From positions 1,285,501 to 1,349,500 of the forward strand of contig NZ_CP047023.1 in assembly GCF_009796765.1 (NCBI RefSeq): 64,000 nt of DNA. The letters are read 5' to 3'. Each line of letters starts with the position of its first letter. The stretch's first letter is position 1. This stretch comes from Paraglaciecola sp. L3A3. GTDB taxonomy: Bacteria; Pseudomonadota; Gammaproteobacteria; Enterobacterales; Alteromonadaceae. The notes beneath the pieces are model-generated. The model worked only from the letters and a program-made list of their open reading frames with translations, was not told the origin of the DNA and did not search any database. Positions 39,331 to 49,486 of the stretch are shown here, in pieces. Made by a program: the position numbers and the translations under genes.

Positions 39331-39345
39331 ACACATTACTTTGGT

Positions 39346-41016
39346 TTAGATGGTTGGCAATGTCGCTAATTGGACATTATTTCTGCCGCTTTCTTTCGCT
39401 TTATACAAAGCTTTATCGGCTGCCAGTAATATCTTAGGCATTGACGACTCAAAGTTATCTGAACAGGCAATGCCTGCGCTTAAGGTGACGTTAAAATTAA
39501 TGTCTTCATGTTTGAATTGAATTGTCGACAATATATTTCTTATGTTTTCAACTTTTTGTTGGATAGCGTGTAAACTTGAATCAGGGAACACTAATAAGAA
39601 CTCTTCACCGCCGTAACGTCCTATGTAGTCAGTTGAACGTATATGTTGTAAAAATAACTGAGACAAGCCAATTAGAACTTTATCGCCTGATGCATGACCA
39701 TATTTATCATTAACTGCTTTAAAATGATCTAAATCAACCATGACTATAATTGTTGAAGTACCACGGCGAATGCCAGTTTGTAGAGCATTTTCAGTAGCTT
39801 CCATGATTTGGCCATGATTGAGTAAGCTCGTTAAACTATCTCGACTATTTAAGTACCTAAGCGTTTTCCCTCTTTTTAAGCGGCTCATAATTTGTTTAAT
39901 AAGGCTATCGGGGGGAATGTTTTTCGAAATGACATCGTCACACCCTACTTCAAGCACATCTAATTTTATTTGGATCGTATTTTCAGAGGTTAAAAATACA
40001 ATTGGAATAGAATCATATTTTTCTATTAGCCTAATAACTTTAGCTAATTTTATGCCATTTACTTTGGGCATATGTAAGTCGAGTAAAAAGATATCTGGCT
40101 CGAACTCAGTTAAAGATTCTAATACCTTGGTACCATCTAATAGTATTTTAACTTCCATATTGTTTTGTTCTAAAGTCGACTTAAAATAACTAGCCACTGA
40201 AGATTGGTCATCCACTAAAAGGACTTTAAAAGGTCTAACTAGATCTAGATATAAAGCACTTCTCATTTTGTAAACTAAATTAGTGATTTGATAAGGTCTA
40301 AGAATGTAATTACTGGCATTGGCAGAAACTGCCGCTAATCGTAATTCAAAATTGTCTTGCTCTGATATGATAAAAGTACGGATATTATTTGTTTCGCATT
40401 CTGCTATGAAATTAAAAACTTCATTTGTTGTGCAATCTGCGATAACGAGATTAACAATCACTAATTGAACAATTGCCTTTTGCAGGTGTGATTTTGCTGC
40501 ATGCAAAGACGGTACTAAGCTAGTATTAAAACCAAACTCAGTTAATTGTTTTTTCATTACCTCACCAGTGGAAGGAACGTCATCAATTATTAAAACATTA
40601 ATATCTTCAGTTTGTGGAGACGCTGGCCGAAATTTAACAGTTGGGGGATTGATTTCGTGGCGTTCGGTGGGTTGTTTTCCCTTTATGAGTAGGGCCTGTT
40701 TGGCTTTATCTATAATTAAAAATTGTTGATTTATTTCTAGATAATCTGAATCGGTAGGAGCCGTTTTGTTGTTAATTATAGTTTTAAGAAGGTTTTCACA
40801 ATGACCGATAGCGTTACTGATTTCATCATAGCCTAAAGTGCCACTGGAACCTTTCAAATTATGTAATGCAAATATACATGATTTTCCATTTTCGAGATCC
40901 CACTGTATTTGCAGCTGCTGCCATTTGGTAATAATACTTGCAATATTATCAGGCAAAGTGAAGATAAAAAGATTACGTAACTCTTTTAACTTGTCCTCAA
41001 AACTTTGGGTAGACAT
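39346..41016 (-). CDS. Hpt-REC-REC-GGDEF protein (probable diguanylate cyclase)
   Basis: A 556-residue cytoplasmic signalling protein. Residues about 1-100 form a histidine phosphotransfer domain with His52 in HNLKGSSGTLG. Residues about 137-255 are a receiver-like domain whose phosphoacceptor position is Asn189 instead of Asp, so it is probably not phosphorylated. Residues about 262-380 are an intact receiver with Asp313 (LLDLHMP). Residues about 395-555 are GGDEF, with the active site YGGEEF at 469-473 and an RSTD inhibitory-site motif five residues upstream. It should make cyclic di-GMP in response to a phosphorelay. No partner kinase is adjacent. Confidence 0.92.
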   Translation of the reverse strand: MSTQSFEDKLKELRNLFIFTLPDNIASIITKWQQLQIQWDLENGKSCIFALHNLKGSSGTLGYDEISNAIGHCENLLKTIINNKTAPTDSDYLEINQQFLIIDKAKQALLIKGKQPTERHEINPPTVKFRPASPQTEDINVLIIDDVPSTGEVMKKQLTEFGFNTSLVPSLHAAKSHLQKAIVQLVIVNLVIADCTTNEVFNFIAECETNNIRTFIISEQDNFELRLAAVSANASNYILRPYQITNLVYKMRSALYLDLVRPFKVLLVDDQSSVASYFKSTLEQNNMEVKILLDGTKVLESLTEFEPDIFLLDLHMPKVNGIKLAKVIRLIEKYDSIPIVFLTSENTIQIKLDVLEVGCDDVISKNIPPDSLIKQIMSRLKRGKTLRYLNSRDSLTSLLNHGQIMEATENALQTGIRRGTSTIIVMVDLDHFKAVNDKYGHASGDKVLIGLSQLFLQHIRSTDYIGRYGGEEFLLVFPDSSLHAIQQKVENIRNILSTIQFKHEDINFNVTLSAGIACSDNFESSMPKILLAADKALYKAKESGRNNVQLATLPTI

Positions 41017-41206
41017 GGGTCACCGACTTTTGTAATTATTATTATAAAGATATTAAGTTTATTCTATACGGGGCTAAATATTAAGGTCAACAGTTGAGCC
41101 TAATTAAGGCGCCCCTATCACGACTAAAGTACTATGAAAGTTTTAGATGTGCTTCTATATAGTTGAATAAACAAACAAAAATTTGTTTATTCAACTAAGT
41201 GTTTTG

Positions 41207-41983
41207 TTATTTTAAGTGTTTAACCAATGTTTGCACGATTTTAGGACTACCTGCAACGATTTCACCTTTATGCATAGGATCATTTCCACCAGAAAAATCA
41301 GTGACTAATCCGCCAGACTCTCTGACTAAAAGTTCACCTGCTGCAATATCCCAAGGTTTAAGACCTTGTTCCCAGTAACCGTCATAACGGCCTGAAGCAA
41401 CATAAGCTAGATCTAATGCAGCTGAACCTGAACGTCTAATATCGCCAGCTTGCATAAAAATGTTGCTAAAACTCTCTTGGAATTGAGCAAATTTTGCTTT
41501 ATCTCTAAATGGAAAAGCTGTGGCTAAAATAGTTTGGCTTAATTCTTTGGCTTTGCTGGAGCGGATTCTAAAACCATTAAGTTGTGCCCCAGCACCTTTA
41601 CTTGCGGTAAATAATTCACCACGGATAGGGTCAAACACAACGGCTTGGTCAAGACGACCTTTATATAATAAGGCAATAGAAACGGCAAAGTGAGGGATGC
41701 CTTTGATAAAATTGGTGGTACCGTCTAATGGGTCAATCACCCATTTATAATCTTTATCAGTACCTTCAACTACACCACCTTCCTCGCCAACAAAACAGTG
41801 GTCAGGAAAAGATTGTTTGATCTTGTGAATAATAGCTTGTTCAGCTTCTTTGTCGATACGAGTTACGTAGTCGTTGTCACCCTTAGCTTGGGTTAATAAG
41901 TCGGTTTGATTTTCAAACCCTTTGGCAATGATGTTGCCAGCGACACGCGCGGCACGTACTGCTATATTCAGCATAGGATGCAT
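41207..41983 (-). CDS. suhB: inositol-1-monophosphatase
   Basis: A 258-residue member of the Mg-dependent phosphatase family. The metal and substrate motifs are GEEGG, WVIDPLDGTTNFIKG, and WDIAAGELLVRESGG near the C-terminus. In E. coli SuhB also acts as a Nus factor in rRNA antitermination; whether that applies here is not visible. It is divergent from trmJ, sharing a 313-bp intergenic region, an arrangement typical of Gammaproteobacteria. Confidence 0.95.
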   Translation of the reverse strand: MHPMLNIAVRAARVAGNIIAKGFENQTDLLTQAKGDNDYVTRIDKEAEQAIIHKIKQSFPDHCFVGEEGGVVEGTDKDYKWVIDPLDGTTNFIKGIPHFAVSIALLYKGRLDQAVVFDPIRGELFTASKGAGAQLNGFRIRSSKAKELSQTILATAFPFRDKAKFAQFQESFSNIFMQAGDIRRSGSAALDLAYVASGRYDGYWEQGLKPWDIAAGELLVRESGGLVTDFSGGNDPMHKGEIVAGSPKIVQTLVKHLK

Positions 41984-42296
41984 AGTTAAACCACCAATTT
42001 TAAAAGAACATTAAATATAGCCCGACTGTTTAAAAGTCGAACAAAAAATCGCCGCGAAGTTTACCAAAGCCCATGAATTAAGCAATCATAATCTGAATTA
42101 AATTGTTATGGCGCAATAAATTATCTACGCAATTGTAGCTATTTATCTGATGATTTTGCGAAATATTGGGGGAATTTTTACCTAAGCTGATAAATAGAAT
42201 ATATAAGATCAAATTAAGTTAATTTACATGGGCTAAATAACCAATAGATTTGTGCTATTATCCGCGCCCAGAAATTTGTGGTCTTGGGAAGTGCCT
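41984..42296. promoter_or_regulatory. divergent suhB/trmJ control region
   Basis: 313 bp, AT-rich. On the plus strand an extended -10 (TGTGCTATTAT, -10 at 42256-42261) followed by the GC-rich CCGCGCCC suggests the trmJ start site about 30 bp before its ATG. No clear -35 is present. I found no convincing suhB promoter. Confidence 0.35.
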
Positions 42297-43031
42297 ATGT
42301 TAGAAAATATTCGGGTTGTATTAGTAAACACCTCTCATACGGGTAATATCGGTTCTGCTGCTAGGGCTATGAAAACTATGGGCTTAAGCCAACTTGTTTT
42401 GGTTGACCCTATTTCGCCCCCTGACGGCAAATCTAGTGCATTGGCTGCGGGGGCTGGTGATGTATTAGCTAATGCTAAAACAGTCGCAACTTTAGCTGAA
42501 GCTGTGGCCGATTGTGGATTAGTGATAGGGACCAGTGCAAGGTCTCGCACTTTATCTTGGCCTATGTTAGAGCCCAGAGAATGTGGTGAAAAGCTGATTA
42601 GTGAAGTGCCTAATTTTCCTGTTGCCTTAGTGTTTGGTCGCGAAAACAATGGTCTGAGTAATGAAGAATTACAACAATGTCACTTCCATGTATGTATTCC
42701 TGCTAATCCCGATTACAGCTCATTGAATTTAGCGGCAGCGGTCCAGACCTTATGTTATGAAGTGCGTATGGCTTATTTGTATGCCACACGTCACCCACAA
42801 GCGGATGAAATTTCTGAAAATGAATATCCTTTGTCTGAAGACTTAGAAGGGTTTTATAGCCATTTAGAGCAAACCTTAGTCAAAACTAATTTTATTGTGG
42901 CTAAACATCCGGGCATGGTAATGACCAAATTACGCCGTTTGTTTAATCGAGCTCGACCAGAGAGCCAAGAGTTAAATATCTTACGAGGTATCTTAGCGTC
43001 GGTAGATAAAATTTCTAAACAAAAAGATTAA
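42297..43031 (+). CDS. trmJ: tRNA (cytidine/uridine-2'-O-)-methyltransferase
   Basis: 244 residues from the ATG at 42297 (GGGAAG ribosome site); an upstream extension to 42252 runs into the promoter and is not supported. It is a SPOUT-family knot methyltransferase that modifies position 32 of tRNAs. Motifs: [29 protein letters not shown], and [23 protein letters not shown] in which IPxxPxYxSLNLxxAV is the SAM-binding knot. cysE begins 2 bp later. Confidence 0.95.
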   Translation: MLENIRVVLVNTSHTGNIGSAARAMKTMGLSQLVLVDPISPPDGKSSALAAGAGDVLANAKTVATLAEAVADCGLVIGTSARSRTLSWPMLEPRECGEKLISEVPNFPVALVFGRENNGLSNEELQQCHFHVCIPANPDYSSLNLAAAVQTLCYEVRMAYLYATRHPQADEISENEYPLSEDLEGFYSHLEQTLVKTNFIVAKHPGMVMTKLRRLFNRARPESQELNILRGILASVDKISKQKD

Positions 43032-43033
43032 TC

Positions 43034-43843
43034 ATGTTTGAAACAATAAAAGAAGATGTGAAAAGTGTATATCACCGAGATCCCGCGGCCCGTAATACAT
43101 TTGAAATTTTAACTAACTATCCTGGATTACATGCGATTTGGTTTCATCGTGTTAGTCACAAGTTATGGAAGAATAACTGGTATTGGTTAGCGCGATCTTT
43201 ATCTACTTTTTCTCGTTGGTTAACTGGTATTGAGATTCATCCAGGCGCGACTATAGGACGCCGTTTTTTTATTGACCATGGCATGGGTGTGGTCATTGGT
43301 GAAACTGCTGAAATTGGCAATGACGTAACCTTGTATCACGGAGTGACCTTAGGTGGCACTAGCTGGAAAGCTGGTAAAAGACATCCTACCCTAGAAGATA
43401 ATGTTGTTGTAGGGGCAGGGGCAAAAGTACTTGGGCCTATCACAATGCATAAAGGTGCCAAAGTAGGTTCAAATTCTGTGGTAGTGAGGGATGTGCCAGA
43501 GGGGGCTACGGTTATCGGTATTCCAGGGCGAGTTGTAGTGCAAACTAAAAAACCTGATGCACCAACTAACGGGCATAGAGAAAAAATTGCTGAAAAATAT
43601 GGTTTCGATGCCTATGCGGTGGCAACAGATAATCCAGATCCTATTGCTCATGCTATTGGTGTGATGGTTGATCACGTACATCTAATTGACACTAAAGTGG
43701 AAGAGATGTGTAAAGAGATTAATAAAATGGGTGGCACAGTGTGTGGTAAGTCATTGCCTAACCTAGAGCTGGATGATTTTACTGATAATGAAATGGTCAA
43801 AGATATTCAAAAGGCTAGTGAAGCATTTGACCCACATATTTAG
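43034..43843 (+). CDS. cysE: serine O-acetyltransferase
   Basis: A 269-residue left-handed beta-helix acetyltransferase making O-acetylserine, the first step of cysteine synthesis. Hexapeptide repeats run from about residue 70 to 175 ([50 protein letters not shown]), with catalytic His in IDHG and YHGVTLGG. It lies between trmJ and iscR, a common order in this group; cysteine is the sulfur donor used by IscS downstream, so the context is functionally coherent. Confidence 0.96.
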   Translation: MFETIKEDVKSVYHRDPAARNTFEILTNYPGLHAIWFHRVSHKLWKNNWYWLARSLSTFSRWLTGIEIHPGATIGRRFFIDHGMGVVIGETAEIGNDVTLYHGVTLGGTSWKAGKRHPTLEDNVVVGAGAKVLGPITMHKGAKVGSNSVVVRDVPEGATVIGIPGRVVVQTKKPDAPTNGHREKIAEKYGFDAYAVATDNPDPIAHAIGVMVDHVHLIDTKVEEMCKEINKMGGTVCGKSLPNLELDDFTDNEMVKDIQKASEAFDPHI

Positions 43844-43860
43844 TTGATATCTAGTTACAA

Positions 43861-43910
43861 GTACTTGACTAATTTAGTAGGGTAAATACTTGACTAAATT
43901 AGTCGGGTAT
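43861..43910 (+). promoter_or_regulatory. two tandem IscR operators upstream of iscR
   Basis: The 25-bp site at 43886-43910 (ATACTTGACTAAATTAG, then TCGGGTAT) fits the type-1 IscR consensus at essentially every fixed position. The abutting 25 bp at 43861-43885 (GTACTTGACTAATTTAG, then TAGGGTAA) are a slightly weaker copy. Each contains TTGACT, which can serve as a -35. By analogy with E. coli, holo-IscR represses the operon here. Confidence 0.85.
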
Positions 43911-43946
43911 GTGAAACTTATCTCAAGTTTTGTCTTGGGTTACGTT

Positions 43947-44435
43947 ATGAAATTAACCTCTAAAGGTCGTTATGCTGTTACAGCTATGCTGGATGTGTCT
44001 TTACATTCTCAGCGTGGGCCTGTTTCATTAGCTGATATCTCTGAGCGCCAAGAAATTTCGCTTTCATATTTAGAGCAATTGTTTTCAAGGTTACGCCGTG
44101 AAAACTTGGTTGATAGTGTTCGTGGGCCTGGCGGTGGATATAAGTTAGGTCGTGAAGCAAGTGAAATATCAATAGGTGAAGTAATACGAGCGGTGAACGA
44201 ATCTGTAGATGCCACTAAATGCCAAGGGCAGGGTGGGTGTCAAGGAGGAGAGCGTTGCTTAACTCATAACCTATGGGAAGGATTAAGCGAGAGAATTAGC
44301 GTGTTTCTTGATGGTATCACATTAGGTGAATTGATGAAGCAACATGACGTGAAAACCATTGCCAATCGACAAGACAAAAATAAACATCTTAATCATATAG
44401 CGTCGACTGATATTAATATCAGTTTACAGTTATAA
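43947..44435 (+). CDS. iscR: Fe-S cluster regulator IscR (Rrf2 family)
   Basis: 162 residues from the ATG at 43947, which gives the canonical start [16 protein letters not shown]; an extension back to 43890 would overlap the operator and is rejected. The winged helix lies at residues 1-80 and includes [16 protein letters not shown] and the wing [12 protein letters not shown]. The cluster ligands are in [19 protein letters not shown] (three Cys plus a nearby His), as in E. coli IscR. It senses 2Fe-2S status and controls the isc operon. Confidence 0.97.
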   Translation: MKLTSKGRYAVTAMLDVSLHSQRGPVSLADISERQEISLSYLEQLFSRLRRENLVDSVRGPGGGYKLGREASEISIGEVIRAVNESVDATKCQGQGGCQGGERCLTHNLWEGLSERISVFLDGITLGELMKQHDVKTIANRQDKNKHLNHIASTDINISLQL

Positions 44436-44447
44436 GCGGAGTAAAAA

Positions 44448-45671
44448 ATGAGCGAACTTAAGCTTCCAATTTATTTGGATTATTCTTCAACTACACCTGT
44501 TGATCCTAGAGTGGCAGCCAAAATGGCTGAATGTTTGACCACTGAAGGTGTATTTGGAAACCCAGCATCAAGATCACATAAGTTTGGTTGGGTTGCTGAA
44601 GAAGCTGTTGATATTGCTCGAAATCAAATTGCTGATTTAGTGAATGCCGATCCAAGAGAAATAGTATTTACCTCTGGTGCAACAGAGTCTAACAACCTAG
44701 CGATTAAAGGCGCGGCTAATTTTTATGGTAAAAAAGGCAAACACCTTATTACCCTTAAAACTGAGCATAAAGCTGTATTAGATACTTGTCGTCAGCTAGA
44801 GCGGGAAGGATACGAAGTCACTTATTTAGATCCTGAGCCTAATGGCTTAGTGGATTTAGACAAGCTAACTGCGGCTATCCGTCCAGATACAATTTTGATT
44901 AGTATTATGCATGTAAATAATGAGATTGGTGTGATCCAAGATATCGCAGCAATTGGTGAGTTATGTCGTGAACGTAAAATTTTGTTCCATGTTGATGCTG
45001 CACAAAGTACCGGTAAAGTAGATATTGATTTACAAACTTTAAAAGTTGATTTGATGTCTTTTTCTGCTCACAAATCATATGGCCCTAAAGGTATTGGTGC
45101 TTTGTACGTTAGACGTAAACCACGAATTCGTTTAGAAGCTCAAATGCATGGTGGTGGACATGAACGTGGTATGCGTTCAGGTACTATGGCTACACACCAA
45201 ATTGTTGGTATGGGTGAAGCATTCCGTATTGCCAAAGAAGAAATGGTAGCAGAAAACAAAAAAATATTAGCTTTACGTAACCGCTTATATGATGGCATTA
45301 AAGACATTGAAGCTGTGTACGTTAATGGCGATATGGAACATAGAATTGCTGGTAACTTAAATGTAAGTTTTGCTTATGTTGAAGGTGAATCTTTAATCAT
45401 GGCATTAAAAGATATGGCTGTGTCTTCAGGTTCAGCCTGTACCTCAGCTAGTTTAGAGCCATCATACGTTTTAAGAGCGTTGGGATTAAACGATGAGTTA
45501 GCCCATAGTTCGATTCGTTTTACTATCGGACGTTTTACTACAGAGCAAGAAATTGACTATGTAGTGGGTGTTATTCGTAACGCTATTGATAAGTTGCGTG
45601 AAATGTCTCCACTGTGGGACATGTACAAAGAAGGTATCGATTTAAGTACAGTTGAGTGGGCTCACCACTAA
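44448..45671 (+). CDS. iscS: cysteine desulfurase
   Basis: A 407-residue PLP enzyme that takes sulfur from cysteine for Fe-S clusters and tRNA thiolation. The PLP lysine is in [15 protein letters not shown] and the active-site cysteine loop is [20 protein letters not shown]. Length matches the family (404 in E. coli). A GGAG ribosome site precedes the ATG. It follows iscR by 12 bp. Confidence 0.98.
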   Translation: MSELKLPIYLDYSSTTPVDPRVAAKMAECLTTEGVFGNPASRSHKFGWVAEEAVDIARNQIADLVNADPREIVFTSGATESNNLAIKGAANFYGKKGKHLITLKTEHKAVLDTCRQLEREGYEVTYLDPEPNGLVDLDKLTAAIRPDTILISIMHVNNEIGVIQDIAAIGELCRERKILFHVDAAQSTGKVDIDLQTLKVDLMSFSAHKSYGPKGIGALYVRRKPRIRLEAQMHGGGHERGMRSGTMATHQIVGMGEAFRIAKEEMVAENKKILALRNRLYDGIKDIEAVYVNGDMEHRIAGNLNVSFAYVEGESLIMALKDMAVSSGSACTSASLEPSYVLRALGLNDELAHSSIRFTIGRFTTEQEIDYVVGVIRNAIDKLREMSPLWDMYKEGIDLSTVEWAHH

Positions 45672-45748
45672 ACTGGCAAAGCGAAGTAACAGATTTAAAA
45701 TTTTGATGGGTTAACATGTTTTAGCCCATATACATTGAGGTAAAGACA

Positions 45749-46129
45749 ATGGCTTATAGTGAAAAAGTAATCGATCATTACGAAAACCCTCGTAACGTTG
45801 GTGGTTTTGATAAAAATGACCCAAGTATTGCGACTGGTATGGTTGGCGCACCGGCTTGTGGTGATGTAATGAAGTTGCAACTTAAAATTGATGCAAACGG
45901 CATTATCGAAGACGCAAAATTCAAAACTTACGGTTGTGGTTCTGCAATCGCATCTAGTTCTTTGGTTACTGAGTGGGTAAAGGGTAAATCATTGGATGAA
46001 GCTACCGCTATTAGTAATATGGATATTGCTGAAGAATTAGCTTTACCTCCAGTAAAAATTCATTGCTCAATTTTGGCTGAAGATGCCATTAAAGCAGCAG
46101 TTGAAGATTATAAAAGCCGTCAAAAATAA
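45749..46129 (+). CDS. iscU: Fe-S cluster scaffold protein
   Basis: A 126-residue scaffold with three conserved cysteines in APACGDVMKL, YGCGSAIASSS and KIHCSILAEDA. The LPPVKIHC segment is the recognition site for the chaperone HscA. It assembles clusters from IscS sulfur. The start YSEKVIDHYENPRNVG is canonical. Confidence 0.98.
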   Translation: MAYSEKVIDHYENPRNVGGFDKNDPSIATGMVGAPACGDVMKLQLKIDANGIIEDAKFKTYGCGSAIASSSLVTEWVKGKSLDEATAISNMDIAEELALPPVKIHCSILAEDAIKAAVEDYKSRQK

Positions 46130-46152
46130 TTAGTTGTAGTAGGAGTTAACCA

Positions 46153-46476
46153 GTGGGAATTAAAGTATCTGAATCCGCCGCGCAAAGAGCCCGTACCTTT
46201 CTTGAAAATAGAGGATCTGGCATTGGCTTACGTTTGGGTGTTAAAACCACTGGTTGCTCTGGCTTAGCTTATGTACTTGAGTTTGTTGACGAAATTAATG
46301 AAGATGACCAAGTATTTGAAGATAATGGCATTAAAGTTATTATCGATGGTAAAAGCTTAGTATATTTAGATGGTACTCATTTAGACTTCACTAAAGACGG
46401 ATTAAATGAAGGTTTTCAGTTTACCAACCCCAATGCTAATGGTGAGTGTGGGTGTGGTGAAAGTTTTAACGTTTAA
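46153..46476 (+). CDS. iscA: iron-sulfur cluster assembly protein (A-type)
   Basis: A 107-residue HesB-family carrier. The three cluster/iron cysteines are in [13 protein letters not shown] and CGCGESF near the C-terminus. It delivers clusters, mainly 4Fe-4S, to targets. The start codon at 46153 is GTG, after AGTAGGAG. Confidence 0.97.
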   Translation: MGIKVSESAAQRARTFLENRGSGIGLRLGVKTTGCSGLAYVLEFVDEINEDDQVFEDNGIKVIIDGKSLVYLDGTHLDFTKDGLNEGFQFTNPNANGECGCGESFNV

Positions 46477-46497
46477 TTTTTTATTTGATCAGAATTG

Positions 46498-47016
46498 ATG
46501 AATTATTTCGAGTTATTTAATCTCCCTGCTTCCTTTGATGTTGATCTCGCAGCTGTTTCTCAAACCTACCAAACACTTCAGCGTTTAACTCATCCTGATA
46601 AATTTGCAGGTGGCAGTTCACAAGAAAAATTGTTGGCAGTGCAAAAAAACGCACAAGTTAATGATGCTTATACTATGTTGAAGTCTCCCCTGCGCAGAGC
46701 AGAGTACTTGTTAGAGTTAAGAGGTATTGATCTTCAGCATGAACAACAAACGATCAAAGATACTCAATTCTTGATGCAACAAATGGAATGGCGTGAAGAA
46801 TTAGCTGAGATAGAACAACAAAGTGAACCTTTAGATGCCCTTGAATCTTTAGATGGCGCCATTAGCCAAGAAATTTCCGGCGAATTAGCACAGTTAAAAT
46901 CGTATCTGCAGCAGGAAGCCAATCAACAAGCGGCTGAGTTGATCCGTAAGTTGAAATTCTTATACAAGATGCGTACTGAAATAGAGCTAAAAGAAGAAGC
47001 ACTCAGCGACTTTTAA
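46498..47016 (+). CDS. hscB: Hsc20 co-chaperone
   Basis: 172 residues from the ATG at 46498. The N-terminal J domain (about 1-75) contains the HPD tripeptide in LTHPDKFAGG that activates HscA. The C-terminal three-helix domain (about 85-170) binds IscU. The ribosome site is weak. Gene order iscA-hscB-hscA is conserved. Confidence 0.95.
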   Translation: MNYFELFNLPASFDVDLAAVSQTYQTLQRLTHPDKFAGGSSQEKLLAVQKNAQVNDAYTMLKSPLRRAEYLLELRGIDLQHEQQTIKDTQFLMQQMEWREELAEIEQQSEPLDALESLDGAISQEISGELAQLKSYLQQEANQQAAELIRKLKFLYKMRTEIELKEEALSDF

Positions 47017-47043
47017 CTTCAAACAAAAAGAACGAATTAAATC

Positions 47044-48909
47044 ATGGCATTATTGCAAATATCTGAACCTGGCCAAAGTGCCGTACCTCATCAACGTAAA
47101 CTAGCAGTGGGTATCGATCTAGGTACAACTAACTCTTTAGTCGCAACCGTTCGTAGTGGTGAAGCATCAACTTTACCTGACACAGCTGGCCAACATTTGT
47201 TGCCTTCAGTGGTTCATTATCTTGCACAAGGTACTATTGTAGGTGCAGAGGCTATTCAACAAGCCAGTAGTGACCCAGTGAATACCATCGTTTCTGTTAA
47301 ACGATTTTTAGGGCGCTCTGTAGAAGACATTCGAGCTGCTTATCCAAATTTGCCTTATCAATTTTCTGGTTCTTCATTATCTCCCGTTATGCAGGTTGTT
47401 TCAGGAGAAGTGAACCCTGTGCAAGTTTCTGCAGAAATACTTAGCACTTTGAAGCAAAGAGCTGAAGTGACTCTTGGAGATGAATTGCAAGGGGCTGTAG
47501 TAACCGTGCCAGCCTATTTTGATGACAGTCAACGTCAAGGTACTAAAGATGCTGCGACTTTAGCTGGGCTTAACGTTTTACGCTTGCTTAATGAGCCGAC
47601 TGCTGCGGCAATTGCTTATGGCTTAGATTCTGGCCAAGAAGGTATTATTGCTGTTTATGATTTAGGTGGTGGTACCTTTGATATTTCGATTTTACGTCTG
47701 AGTAAAGGTGTATTTGAAGTATTATCCACTGGCGGCGACTCTGCCTTAGGTGGTGATGATTTTGATGGTGTTTTGGTCGAGTTTATCCGTCAACAAACAA
47801 ATTTAACTGGTGAGTTGTCTAAAAGATTACATCGTACATTATTAGACAAAGCTAAAGAAGCGAAAGAAATATTAAGTTCTGAGTCTAGTGTGACTGTTAC
47901 TTTTGAAGATGATGTCAACCAAGCCCAGTCAGTTGTTGTGACTATTAATGATTTTGAAAAACTGATTGCGCCATTAGTTAAGAATACTTTACGTGCATGT
48001 AGACGTGCTTTAAAAGATGCTGAACTTGAAAAAGAACAAATCTTAAAAGTTGTGATGGTAGGTGGTTCAACTCGTGTCCCTTATGTATGCGAACAAGTGG
48101 GGGAGTTTTTCCAGACAACGCCGCTCACATCAATTGACCCTGATAAAGTTGTGGCGATTGGTGCTGCTATTCAGGCTGATATCCTAGTAGGGAACAAGCC
48201 CGATAGCGATATGCTGTTATTAGATGTATTACCTTTGTCTTTAGGTATAGAAACTATGGGCGGCTTAACTGAAAAAGTCATTCATCGTAACACCACTATT
48301 CCTATTGCTAAAGCACAAGAATTTACTACCTTCAAAGATGGTCAAACCGCTATGATGGTACATGTAGTTCAAGGCGAAAGAGAACTAATTAAAGATTGCC
48401 GTTCATTAGCGAAGTTTACCCTTAAAGGTATTCCGCCTATGGCTGCTGGTGCTGCCCATATTAGGGTGACATTTCAGGTGGATGCTGATGGTTTATTAAG
48501 TGTCAGCGCTATGGAGAAATCCACTGGTGTACAAGCACAAATTCAAGTAAAACCTTCTTATGGTTTAGAAGATAATCAAATTGCCGAAATGCTTAAGTCT
48601 TCGATGGAAAATGCTGAACAAGATATGCAAGCGCGTATGTTAAAAGAACAGCAAGTAGAAGCGGCAAGGGTACATGAGACCTTACAGGCTGCATTGAATG
48701 CAGATGCTGCAGCATTGTTAAGTACAGAAGAAAAACAAATTATTGAAGCGGGTTTAACTGAGCTACAAACTACAGCGAAAGGTTCTGATAAAGAAGCGAT
48801 TAAGGTGGCGATTGAAAAAGTAGATAAGTTGAGCCAAGTGTTTGCAGAACGTAGAATGGATCAATCCATTAAAAATGCATTTTCTGGTCAATCAGTAGAC
48901 CAAATATAA
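47044..48909 (+). CDS. hscA: Hsc66 chaperone (Hsp70 family)
   Basis: A 621-residue Hsp70 specialised for Fe-S transfer from IscU. The ATPase domain (about 20-385) has [25 protein letters not shown] and [12 protein letters not shown]. The linker [17 protein letters not shown] and the peptide-binding domain follow. Length is near E. coli HscA (616). It lies 27 bp after hscB. Confidence 0.97.
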   Translation: MALLQISEPGQSAVPHQRKLAVGIDLGTTNSLVATVRSGEASTLPDTAGQHLLPSVVHYLAQGTIVGAEAIQQASSDPVNTIVSVKRFLGRSVEDIRAAYPNLPYQFSGSSLSPVMQVVSGEVNPVQVSAEILSTLKQRAEVTLGDELQGAVVTVPAYFDDSQRQGTKDAATLAGLNVLRLLNEPTAAAIAYGLDSGQEGIIAVYDLGGGTFDISILRLSKGVFEVLSTGGDSALGGDDFDGVLVEFIRQQTNLTGELSKRLHRTLLDKAKEAKEILSSESSVTVTFEDDVNQAQSVVVTINDFEKLIAPLVKNTLRACRRALKDAELEKEQILKVVMVGGSTRVPYVCEQVGEFFQTTPLTSIDPDKVVAIGAAIQADILVGNKPDSDMLLLDVLPLSLGIETMGGLTEKVIHRNTTIPIAKAQEFTTFKDGQTAMMVHVVQGERELIKDCRSLAKFTLKGIPPMAAGAAHIRVTFQVDADGLLSVSAMEKSTGVQAQIQVKPSYGLEDNQIAEMLKSSMENAEQDMQARMLKEQQVEAARVHETLQAALNADAAALLSTEEKQIIEAGLTELQTTAKGSDKEAIKVAIEKVDKLSQVFAERRMDQSIKNAFSGQSVDQI

Positions 48910-48943
48910 TGACTTTAATTTACCGAATATTAGGAAACGAATA

Positions 48944-49282
48944 ATGCCACAAGTAATTTTTTTACCCAATGATGAATTGTGTCCAGACGGCGCCGTGTTA
49001 GAAGGTGAAAAAGGCACGTCAGTTTTAGATTTAGCCTTAAAAAATGGCATTGGTATCGAACATGCTTGTGAAAAAGTATGTGCATGTACTACTTGCCACG
49101 TCGTCATTCGTGAAGGGTTTGACTCCTTAAAAGAAGGTGACGAGTTAGAAGAAGATATGCTGGATAAAGCTTGGGGCTTAGAGCCTGATTCTAGACTGGG
49201 CTGCCAAGCGATCATTCAAGATGAAGATTTAGTGGTAGAAATCCCTAAGTACACTGTCAATATGGTTAGCGAAGGACATTAG
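48944..49282 (+). CDS. fdx: isc-type 2Fe-2S ferredoxin
   Basis: A 112-residue adrenodoxin-type ferredoxin. Cluster cysteines follow the C-x5-C-x2-C pattern in HACEKVCACTTCH, plus the distal Cys in RLGCQAI. It supplies electrons for cluster assembly. It ends the operon; a terminator follows and iscX is not present next to it, although relatives often have it there. Confidence 0.97.
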   Translation: MPQVIFLPNDELCPDGAVLEGEKGTSVLDLALKNGIGIEHACEKVCACTTCHVVIREGFDSLKEGDELEEDMLDKAWGLEPDSRLGCQAIIQDEDLVVEIPKYTVNMVSEGH

Positions 49283-49318
49283 GCACAGTTAGTACTCCAA
49301 TTTTTAATTGCTAATCAA

Positions 49319-49351
49319 GGGTAATAATCTTAAAAGTTATTACCCTTTTTT
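49319..49351 (+). terminator. terminator after the isc operon
   Basis: A GGGTAATAA/TTATTACCC stem (49319-49327 with 49337-49345) and a TTTTTT tail. Confidence 0.9.
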
Positions 49352-49486
49352 AATTTAGCAAGAAAATATCAATGGGCTCTGATCTTGTCCTAATTTTGTC
49401 TCGTGTTGTCGCAAAAGAATGTGTTACATAACATTGTGTAATACTTTATATTCCTAGTTATCCGACTTAATTTAATAGCCATTAAT

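Noticed and set aside
43890-43946. N-terminal extension of IscR
   Set aside because: It overlaps the IscR operator and departs from the canonical [16 protein letters not shown] start.
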